In this document: one piece after another, positions 42,407 to 48,777 of the stretch
Layout: each line of letters starts with the position of its first letter
How positions within the stretch are numbered: the first letter of the stretch is position 1
Source: Chitinophagaceae bacterium
Lineage (GTDB): Bacteria > Bacteroidota > Bacteroidia > Chitinophagales > Chitinophagaceae
Direction of reading: 5' to 3'
Assembly: GCA_019638595.1 (NCBI GenBank)
Contig: JAHBTJ010000025.1
Coordinates: 1-64,000, forward strand
DNA length: 64,000 bases
The notes under the pieces: generated by a model
The model's database searches: none
What the model saw: only the letters and a program-made list of their open reading frames with translations
Told to the model about the DNA's origin: nothing
Program-made: the position numbers and the translations under genes

Positions 42407-43732
42407 TTAATTTTTAATTGACCCAGTCAGCTTTTTTAGCTCCAAATCCGCTTTCAGATAATCTATAACTGCCGACAGGTAATTTTGCTGTGCTTCACGA
42501 AGTGCATTATCAGCCAATAAAACATCAGTAAGTGTTGCCGTACCTTGCTTTTGTTGTAAAATGGTTTGCTCATAAATGGATTGAGCCAAAGTGATTTGAT
42601 TTTCGGTATTGATGACTGTTTGCTGTGCAATTGTTCTTTGCCTTAAAGCATCTTCAATTTCCATTTTGTTTTTATCGCCAATCAGTTGAGCCTGCAATTC
42701 GTTATTGCTGATTTCCAGTTTTTTTTGATTGATTTTTCGCTGTGTAACTGTTCCGTTAAAAAGCGGGTAAGTCAGTTGCAAGCCTGCAAAGCCTATGGGG
42801 TAGAATTTCAGAAAATCGTTTGGGGTTTTGTCGTAACCAAAACCTGTTGTTCCATAAGAAGCAATCAAATTCAGCGAGGGTAGAAACCTTGATTTGTTCA
42901 ACGCACTCAATTCGCTGTTCAATAGTTTGTTTTGTGTCTGAATAATTTTCAAATCCAATATATTTTCTACATTATTTTCCGTCAAGGCTTGCTGTTCGAT
43001 TTCAGAAACAACGGTAATATTTCGCTCCAATGGAATACCGATATTCAGTTTCAGTGCATTCAAAACCGTTGTGTATTTGTTGCTAATGTTTTCCCTTTGC
43101 GTACTCAACTGTTCGGCTTGCAGTTTTACTTTGCTCACATCTGTTCCTTTTGCCAAAAGCTGTTCTTTCAAGAGTTCCATATTTTTTAATAGCTTTTGGG
43201 TATTTGTCAGATTGCTTTCCAAAAAATCGAGCTGATGTTTCAAGATTTGAGCGTTGTAATACAACGTGGTAATGTCGTATAAAACCTGTTCCTCCGATTT
43301 TTGAAATTGAAGCTGTGTGAGTTCGTTGGCAATTTTTGTGTTCTCAATCGCCCCATAAACCTGCGGATTATACAACGGCATAGCCAACTGCACATTAGCA
43401 TTGATGTTGTGCGGAACACCGAATTGCAAATCTCTGAATTGCCCTTCAGGTGCTTGCGGGTTGAGTGCATTCATCGGCATTAGCTGTGTAGGCAATTCCA
43501 TAAAATACTTGTAATCGGCATTGGCAGCAACTTTCGGAATAAGATTGGCTTTTGCTTCTTTTTTTTGTTGTTCACTGATGGATATGTTATTACGATTTAT
43601 TTGCAAAGTCTTGTTATGGACTTGTGCCGTATCAATACATTGTTTCATCGTCCAGGTTTCCTGTGCCTGAACAGTATTCCACCCGATAAACATCAACGGA
43701 ATAATAAATAGTTTGTGAGCGTTCACTAACAT
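42407..43732 (-). CDS. TolC-family outer-membrane efflux channel
   Basis: This 441-residue protein has a signal peptide (LFIIPLMFIGWNTVQAQ) and two OEP (outer membrane efflux) repeats rich in coiled-coil helices (KQCIDTAQVHNKTLQINRNN ... and ... LTDVLLADNALREAQQNYLSAVIDYL). It forms the outer-membrane tunnel of the tripartite pump. It lies 18 bp before the adaptor gene and 41 bp after the cupin gene, in one transcription unit. Confidence 0.92.
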   Translation of the reverse strand: MLVNAHKLFIIPLMFIGWNTVQAQETWTMKQCIDTAQVHNKTLQINRNNISISEQQKKEAKANLIPKVAANADYKYFMELPTQLMPMNALNPQAPEGQFRDLQFGVPHNINANVQLAMPLYNPQVYGAIENTKIANELTQLQFQKSEEQVLYDITTLYYNAQILKHQLDFLESNLTNTQKLLKNMELLKEQLLAKGTDVSKVKLQAEQLSTQRENISNKYTTVLNALKLNIGIPLERNITVVSEIEQQALTENNVENILDLKIIQTQNKLLNSELSALNKSRFLPSLNLIASYGTTGFGYDKTPNDFLKFYPIGFAGLQLTYPLFNGTVTQRKINQKKLEISNNELQAQLIGDKNKMEIEDALRQRTIAQQTVINTENQITLAQSIYEQTILQQKQGTATLTDVLLADNALREAQQNYLSAVIDYLKADLELKKLTGSIKN

Positions 43733-43773
43733 AATTGAGCAAATTTTTTTGTTTAACCTTTATGGCTATCTGA

Positions 43774-44100
43774 TTATTCTTCCTTTATCATTGTCAGCAA
43801 CATTTTAAAGCGTTCAATGGCTTTCAATGCGTGTGGAATGTTTGCCGGCATAATGATACAATCACCTTTTTTCAGATGATGAAGTTTTCCGGCAATCGTT
43901 ATTTCTGCTTCGCCATCCAAAATCTGCACAATGGCATCGTAAGGCGTTTTGTGTTCTGATAGTCCCTGTTCTTTGTCAAACGAGAATAAAGTCAAATTTC
44001 CACCTTTGCTTTTAGTTACCTGTTTGCTGATAACTCCTCCGTTTGTGTATTCAATTGCATTTTCGGGATTGAAAATGCTTTCTTTATCAAATGTTGCCAT
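43774..44100 (-). CDS. Small cupin-domain protein at the head of the efflux operon
   Basis: This 108-residue single cupin barrel has the first motif degenerate (LSEHKTPYDAIVQILDGEAEITIAG) and the second motif ending GDCIIMPANIPHALKAIE. One His per motif remains, so a metal may bind but catalysis is uncertain. Small cupins like this often sense or detoxify small molecules. It is the first gene of the operon and directly follows an operator (44128-44143) like that of the tetR gene 14 kb away. Confidence 0.85.
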   Translation of the reverse strand: MATFDKESIFNPENAIEYTNGGVISKQVTKSKGGNLTLFSFDKEQGLSEHKTPYDAIVQILDGEAEITIAGKLHHLKKGDCIIMPANIPHALKAIERFKMLLTMIKEE

Positions 44101-44127
44101 ATTATTTTATCTTTTTAAATCCCGTTA

Positions 44128-44143
44128 GTTAGTATTCGCTAAC
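44128..44143 (-). promoter_or_regulatory. TetR-type operator upstream of the cupin/RND operon
   Basis: The plus strand reads GTTAGTATTCGCTAAC: arms GTTAG and CTAAC around TATTCG. Read on the minus strand it follows a TTTG -33-like box (44147-44144) and is GTTAGCGAATACTAAC. A near-identical site lies in front of tetR at 58319-58334, and the flanks (GTTAGTTAG ... CTAACAAA-GTA) are shared too. Confidence 0.6.
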
Positions 44144-44368
44144 AAATGTAAAAATAGTTTTTTAAGTGGCAATGTTTTCTTGAAAAAAGTTTTTCATTTC
44201 TTTCAAATCGTCAATCAACTCTATTGTGAATTTTGAACTTAAAGGTTAGGTGCAATCCTACAAGAAAACGCCCTAATATTAACAAGACTAAACTTTCCTC
44301 CTTCATTTGTTAAGACATTTTTCTTGAAAAAATTTAGGGAAATTCTTTTACAGTCCAAACAATAATCG

Positions 44369-44384
44369 TAATATTGCAATATTA
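44369..44384 (+). promoter_or_regulatory. Palindromic operator overlapping the arsR promoter
   Basis: TAATATTGCAATATTA is a perfect 16-bp palindrome 13 nt before the arsR ATG. Its first half, TAATATTG, is one base off the -7 consensus TAnnTTTG, so ArsR bound here would hide the promoter. The rest of the 44144-44368 gap shows no gene. Confidence 0.6.
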
Positions 44385-44397
44385 ATATATCAAGATA

Positions 44398-44724
44398 ATG
44401 GGTGCAACAAAAACAGACCACTTTACAGACCAGCAAAACCAGATTGCGATTATCGCAAAAGCGTTGGGACATCCGGCAAGAATAGCCATTATAGAATATC
44501 TTTTAAAAGTAAACGCTTGTATTTGCGGAGACATCGTAAACGAACTGCCATTGGCACAACCAACAGTTTCTCAACATTTGAAGGAACTTAAAAATGCTGG
44601 ACTGATTAAAGGCAATATTGAAGGCAATGCTATTTGCTATTGTATTGATGAAAAAACCTTTGATGTACTGAAGGAATATTTTTCAAAAATCATTACAACA
44701 GTTATTAAACAAAACTGCTGTTAA
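44398..44724 (+). CDS. arsR: ArsR/SmtB-family arsenic-responsive repressor
   Basis: This 108-residue winged-helix repressor has HPARIAIIEYLL, the thiol-rich VNACICGDIVNELP segment (about 39-52, Cys-x-Cys as in arsenite-sensing ArsR proteins), the recognition helix AQPTVSQHLKELKNAGLI, and a C-terminal Cys pair (NCC). Arsenite bound to these cysteines releases the protein from DNA. It heads the arsR-arsM-arsC unit, 38 bp before arsM, with a palindrome over its own promoter. Confidence 0.9.
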   Translation: MGATKTDHFTDQQNQIAIIAKALGHPARIAIIEYLLKVNACICGDIVNELPLAQPTVSQHLKELKNAGLIKGNIEGNAICYCIDEKTFDVLKEYFSKIITTVIKQNCC

Positions 44725-44762
44725 TCAATTTCTAACTAATAATTCTATTAAACACAAATACA

Positions 44763-45602
44763 ATGAACACAGAACAAGAAATCAAAGAAATGGTAAGGCA
44801 GAAGTACAGCGAAATAGCCTTGCAAGACAAAGATACAAACGCTTCTTCCTGTTGTGGTGCGGGCGGTTGCAGTACCGAGGTCTATAACATAATGAGTGAA
44901 GAATACAACGACCTTGAAGGCTACAATCCCGATGCCGATTTAGGTTTGGGTTGCGGACTGCCAACTCAATTTGCCAAAATCAAAAAGGGAGATACCGTTA
45001 TTGACTTAGGAAGCGGAGCAGGTAACGATTGTTTTATAGCCAGAGCCGAAACTGGCGAAGCAGGAAAAGTAATAGGTATAGATTTTACCGAAGCAATGAT
45101 AAACAAAGCACGAAATAACGCAGAAAAATTAGGTTTCAACAATGTTGAGTTTAGACAAGGCGATATTGAAAAAATGCCTGTAAAAGCTAATATCGCTGAT
45201 GTGATTGTGAGTAACTGTGTTTTAAACCTTGTGCCGAATAAACAAGCGGTTTTTGCGGAGATGTTCCGAGTGTTAAAACCTGGCGGACATTTCAGTATTT
45301 CGGATATTGTTTTAACAGGCGAATTGCCCGAAAAAATAAAATCTGCGGCAGAAATGTATGCCGGTTGCGTGGCAAGTGCTATTGACAAAGACGAATATCT
45401 GAGCTATGTAAGCAAAGTGGGTTTTGCCAATATGCAAATTCAGAAAGACAAACCTATCATTGTGCCTGACGATATTCTGAAAAACTATCTGAATAATGAA
45501 GAGATTGCTCAGTACAAGGCGAACGAAACTGTCATTAGAAGTATAACTGTTTATGCAGAAAAACCAGCGGATTGTTGTTCACCAAATTCAGGCTGTTGCT
45601 AA
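44763..45602 (+). CDS. arsM: Arsenite S-adenosylmethionine methyltransferase
   Basis: This 279-residue class I methyltransferase has SSCCGAGGCS near the N-terminus, LGLGCGLPTQFAKI (about 59-72), the SAM motif VIDLGSGAGNDCF (about 77-89), IVSNCVLNLVPNK (about 143-156; ArsM Cys), YAGCVASAIDKDEY (about 199-212; ArsM Cys) and a Cys-rich tail (DCCSPNSGCC). The conserved cysteines bind As(III) and the enzyme makes methylated arsenicals. It ends 4 bp before arsC. No arsB or acr3 efflux gene is adjacent, so detoxification would rely on methylation. Confidence 0.93.
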   Translation: MNTEQEIKEMVRQKYSEIALQDKDTNASSCCGAGGCSTEVYNIMSEEYNDLEGYNPDADLGLGCGLPTQFAKIKKGDTVIDLGSGAGNDCFIARAETGEAGKVIGIDFTEAMINKARNNAEKLGFNNVEFRQGDIEKMPVKANIADVIVSNCVLNLVPNKQAVFAEMFRVLKPGGHFSISDIVLTGELPEKIKSAAEMYAGCVASAIDKDEYLSYVSKVGFANMQIQKDKPIIVPDDILKNYLNNEEIAQYKANETVIRSITVYAEKPADCCSPNSGCC

Positions 45603-45606
45603 AACT

Positions 45607-46023
45607 ATGAAAAAGAAAATTTTGGTGCTTTGCACTGGTAACAGTTGCAGAAGTCAAATAGCCGAAGGCTACTTGCGACATTTCGCAGGCAACAAAGCGG
45701 ACGTTTACAGTGCAGGTGTTGAAACACACGGAGTAAACCCGAAAGCCATTACAACAATGCAAGAAGACGGCATTGACATTTCAAATCACACTTCAAACAA
45801 CATTGACGAATATTACGACATTGATTTTGACTTTGTAATTACCGTTTGCGACAACGCAAAAGAGCGTTGCCCATTCTTCCCGACCAAAGCAAAAAAGTTT
45901 CATCAAAATTTTCCTGACCCTGCAAGAGCAACAGGAACTGACGAAGAAATTAAAGAACAGTTTAGACAAGTTAGACAACAAATCAAAAACTATTGCAGAC
46001 AGTTTGTAATGGACAACTTGTAA
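45607..46023 (+). CDS. arsC: Arsenate reductase, low-molecular-weight phosphatase type
   Basis: This 138-residue protein starts at the ATG at 45607 (MKKKILVLC), which places the P-loop CTGNSCRS at residues 9-16 with nucleophile C9, as in thioredoxin-linked ArsC and LMW phosphatases. Other marks are DFVITVCDNAKERCPFFP (about 77-94, with two cysteines for the disulfide relay) and FPDPARATGTDEE. An upstream in-frame ATG at 45553 lies inside arsM and is unlikely. It reduces arsenate to arsenite, the substrate of ArsM. Confidence 0.92.
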   Translation: MKKKILVLCTGNSCRSQIAEGYLRHFAGNKADVYSAGVETHGVNPKAITTMQEDGIDISNHTSNNIDEYYDIDFDFVITVCDNAKERCPFFPTKAKKFHQNFPDPARATGTDEEIKEQFRQVRQQIKNYCRQFVMDNL

Positions 46024-46113
46024 CCCGAAAATAAGGGCAGCCGAACCGTTATCTGCAACTCTACCCAACCACCGTGCTGACATCAACCGACAGACAAAAT
46101 TCAGCAAGTTTCG

Positions 46114-46158
46114 GATTTTATGACTGCAATATTATTTTGACTTTTGCAGTATAAAATC
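46114..46158 (+). promoter_or_regulatory. Inverted repeat upstream of the AraC-Ogt gene
   Basis: GATTTTATGACTGCAA (46114-46129) is the inverse of TTGCAGTATAAAATC (46144-46158) with one bulged base. The right arm ends 7 nt before the AraC-Ogt ATG. The position suits an operator for that regulator or a promoter with mirror-image use. An ada-like autoregulation is possible but unproven. Confidence 0.5.
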
Positions 46159-46165
46159 TGAAAAA

Positions 46166-47012
46166 ATGACAACACAAAATCAAATTCATTATAGTCGAAT
46201 TGCCGAAGCAATCGAGTACATAAAAACCAACTTTAAACAACAACCCAATCTTGACGAAGTTGCGGAGCAAGTACATTTAAGTCCGTTTCATTTTCAACGT
46301 TTGTTTAGCGATTGGGCAGGAACAACACCCAAAAAATTTTTGCAATACATTAGTATTGAACACGCCAAAAAATTATTGAGCGACAAACAAGCTACACTTT
46401 TTGACACTGCACACGAAACAGGACTTTCAGGAACAAGCCGTTTACACGATTTATTTGTGAATATCGAGGGTATGACACCTGCCGAATATAAAAACGGTGG
46501 TAAAAATCTGCATATTAATTACAGTTTTGCTGAAAGTCCATTTGGAAATTTAATTGTAGCTTCTACATCAAAAGGCGTTTGCTATATGGCATTTGAAGGT
46601 AACGTGCAAAGCATTGAACGACCTTAAATCAAAATTTCCAAACGCAACTTTTCAACGAAAATTAGACCTGTTACAACAAAATGCTTTATTCATTTTTCAG
46701 AATGATTGGAATAAATTATCCGAAATTAAACTGCATTTAAAAGGAACAGATTTTCAATTGAAAGTTTGGGAAACACTTTTAAAAATTCCAATGGGACAAC
46801 TTTCTACTTACGGCAACATTGCCGAAAAAATTGGTAACGCCAACGCTTCCAGAGCCATTGGCACGGCTATCGGAAGCAATCCTGTTGCGTTTCTTATTCC
46901 TTGTCATCGTGTTATCCAATCATCGGGAAATTTTGGCGGTTATATGTGGGGAAATACACGAAAGACCGCTATCATCGGTTGGGAAGGAGCAAAAACACAT
47001 TCAGAAATTTAA
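46166..47012 (+). pseudogene. AraC-type regulator fused to O6-methylguanine-DNA methyltransferase, interrupted by a frameshift
   Basis: The first frame (46166-46627) encodes an AraC helix-turn-helix domain (IEYIKTNFKQQPNLDEVAEQVHLSPFHFQRLFSDWAG, about 10-50) and the start of the Ogt N-terminal domain (SFAESPFGNLIVASTSKGVCYMAF), then stops. The rest continues in another frame (about 46605-47012: KALNDLKSKFPNATF ... GQLSTYGNIAEKIGNANASRAIG ... IPCHRVIQSSGNFGGYMWG), including the methyl-acceptor Cys in PCHRV. A net one-base change near 46600-46610 joins them. Ada has this order after its metal domain, which is a separate gene here (47738). Either the gene is broken or this is a sequencing error in an A-rich run. 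Confidence 0.85.
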
Positions 47013-47021
47013 TAGTAGAAA

Positions 47022-47735
47022 ATGAACAATATTATCCATAAAATAGAAAATACAGATTGGCAAAGCGTTACTGAAACAATGCACACAAACGGTTATGCGA
47101 TTATTCCAAACTTGTTATCAGACGAACAATGCGAAAGCCTGAAATCGGAATACAATAATCCAAATGCTTATAGAAAAACCGTTGTAATGGAACGCTACCG
47201 TTTCGGTTTCGGCGAATACAAATATTTTAATTACCCTTTGCCTGAACTCATTCCGCAAATCAGAACAAACATTTATCCGCACCTTGCACCCATTGCAAAT
47301 GCGTGGTTTAGGGCGTTGAATATTGATAAGCAATTTCCATTAGAACACGCAGAATTACTACAACAATGCCACCAAAACGGACAGCAAAAAGCAACTGTTT
47401 TGATTTTGAAATACGGCAAAGGCGGTTTCAATACATTGCATCAGGATTTGTATGGCGATGTTTATTTTCCGATACAAATTGTTTTGTTCCTTAACGAACC
47501 CGACAAAGATTTTACAGGTGGCGAATTTGTATTGACACAGCAAATCCCAAGAGCACAATCCAAAGCCATTGTATTAAAACCAAAGAAAGGCGATGTATTG
47601 ATTTTTACCACCAACTTCAAACCCGAAAAGGGAACGAAAGGCTATTACAGAGTGAATATGAAACACGGTGTAAGCGAAGTAAAATCGGGCGAACGTTATA
47701 CTTTGGGTATTATTTTTCACGATGCTTTAAGTTAA
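47022..47735 (+). CDS. 2-oxoglutarate/Fe(II)-dependent oxygenase
   Basis: This 237-residue protein has a double-stranded beta-helix with the iron ligands in TLHQDLYGDVYFPIQ (HxD, about 139-153), a distal His in MKHGVSEV (about 208) and a 2-oxoglutarate-binding Arg in SGERYTLGIIFHD. The family oxidises many substrates. It sits 9 bp after the AraC-Ogt gene and 2 bp before the Ada-type metal-binding gene in an alkylation-repair unit. It is not AlkB (a separate gene downstream), so it may demethylate a different lesion or a protein. Confidence 0.85.
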   Translation: MNNIIHKIENTDWQSVTETMHTNGYAIIPNLLSDEQCESLKSEYNNPNAYRKTVVMERYRFGFGEYKYFNYPLPELIPQIRTNIYPHLAPIANAWFRALNIDKQFPLEHAELLQQCHQNGQQKATVLILKYGKGGFNTLHQDLYGDVYFPIQIVLFLNEPDKDFTGGEFVLTQQIPRAQSKAIVLKPKKGDVLIFTTNFKPEKGTKGYYRVNMKHGVSEVKSGERYTLGIIFHDALS

Positions 47736-47737
47736 TA

Positions 47738-47983
47738 ATGATAAGGCACAGCGAAATATCCGACAGCGATTTACGAAGTAAAATCAAAGAACAGAAAATC
47801 CGTTTAGGTGGCAATAGCAAGCTGAAAATTTACGGTGTATTAGGTTGTGCTTCGGGCAAAAGAATGAAAAGAGAAAACCGAGTTTTCTTTACATCAGAGC
47901 AGGAAGCACAGCAAAATAATTATCGTCCTTGTGGGCATTGTTTGAAAGTAGAATATAAAAAATGGAAGAATGGATTTATTTAA
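47738..47983 (+). CDS. Free-standing Ada-type metal-binding domain protein
   Basis: This 81-residue protein matches the N-terminal zinc/methyl-acceptor domain of Ada: GVLGCASGKRMKRENRVFF followed by TSEQEAQQNNYRPCGHCLK (Cys about 36, 69 and 72). In E. coli Ada, four cysteines hold zinc and Cys38 takes a methyl group from DNA phosphotriesters. Here the fourth ligand position (Cys42 in Ada) is Lys, so metal binding may differ. The gene overlaps alkB by 14 bp. In this cluster the Ada functions are divided: this protein, an AraC-Ogt fusion, and AlkB. Confidence 0.75.
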   Translation: MIRHSEISDSDLRSKIKEQKIRLGGNSKLKIYGVLGCASGKRMKRENRVFFTSEQEAQQNNYRPCGHCLKVEYKKWKNGFI

Positions 47984-48578
47984 CCAAACCATAGATAAGT
48001 ATAAAAATTGGTTGCCACAAGACGGAACGGTAAACTATTACGGCAAATTGCTCACTCAAAAAGAAGCTGATTTTTTTCTGAACAGATTATTGGAAACAAT
48101 CGAATGGCGAAATGATGAAGCAATCATTTTCGGAAAGAAAATCATTACCAAACGCAAAGTAGCGTGGTATGGCGAAAAACCGTTTGAATACACCTATTCT
48201 AACACTACAAAATATGCTTTGGCGTGGACAAAAGAATTATTAGAACTAAAAACTATCATTGAAAAAGAAACAGGCGAAACGTTTAATTCCTGTTTACTGA
48301 ATTTGTATCACAACGGAGACGAGGGTATGGCGTGGCACAGTGACGGGGAAACCGATTTGAAAAAAGACGGAGCAATAGGTTCATTAAGTTTTGGAGCAGA
48401 AAGAAAATTTGCTTTTAAACACAAAAAAAGCAACGAAAAAGTAGAATTGATTTTGGAACACGGTAGTTTGTTGGTAATGAAAGATACTACACAAACACAT
48501 TGGTTGCACAGACTTCCGCCGACTAAAAAAGTAACGACACCGAGAATAAACCTGACATTCAGGACAATTATACACTAA
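47970..48578 (+). CDS. alkB: AlkB-family alpha-ketoglutarate-dependent DNA/RNA demethylase
   Basis: This 202-residue protein has the AlkB signatures: NSCLLNLYHNGDEGMAWHSDGE (about 110-131) with HxD iron ligands in WHSDGE, GSLSFGAERKFAFKHK, HTDQ-like QTHWLHRLP with the distal His, and RINLTFR at the end (2-oxoglutarate-binding arginines). It removes methyl groups from N1-methyladenine and N3-methylcytosine by oxidation. It is the last gene of the alkylation-repair unit. Confidence 0.93.
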   Translation: MDLFNQTIDKYKNWLPQDGTVNYYGKLLTQKEADFFLNRLLETIEWRNDEAIIFGKKIITKRKVAWYGEKPFEYTYSNTTKYALAWTKELLELKTIIEKETGETFNSCLLNLYHNGDEGMAWHSDGETDLKKDGAIGSLSFGAERKFAFKHKKSNEKVELILEHGSLLVMKDTTQTHWLHRLPPTKKVTTPRINLTFRTIIH

Positions 48579-48660
48579 CCCGACCCAACGGAAAGACAAA
48601 GAGCAGCCGCCAACATGAAGCAGTTTGGCAAAAGAGCGGGTTTCGTGCAAGGTTGAACAT
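48576..48660 (+). other. Folded intergenic element after alkB, similar in signature to the end of arsC
   Basis: It begins at the alkB stop (TAACCCGA), contains GCAGCCGCCAAC and GTTTGGC that can pair, AACCCG that pairs with CGGGTT, and ends near GTTGAAC. The arsC stop region (46021-46050) begins the same way: TAACCCGA, then GCAGCCG 9 nt later. The layout recalls attC-type recombination sites (RYYYAAC ... GTTRRRY: here ACCCAAC and GTTGAAC) but I cannot confirm this. 48661-48777 shows nothing else. Confidence 0.35.
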
Positions 48661-48777
48661 TTGTACTTTTTAATCCGCAAAAGCTAATAAAATTAACTTT
48701 TACTACATTCCGTCAAAATCAAATCTTGTCGCAAAGCAAACGGGGTTATTTAAGATAAGTTTTTGTTGAAAAAAAAC

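Noticed and set aside
46590-46627. Programmed frameshift between the AraC and Ogt parts
   Set aside because: There is no slippery heptamer or following stem at the join, so mutation or sequencing error is simpler.
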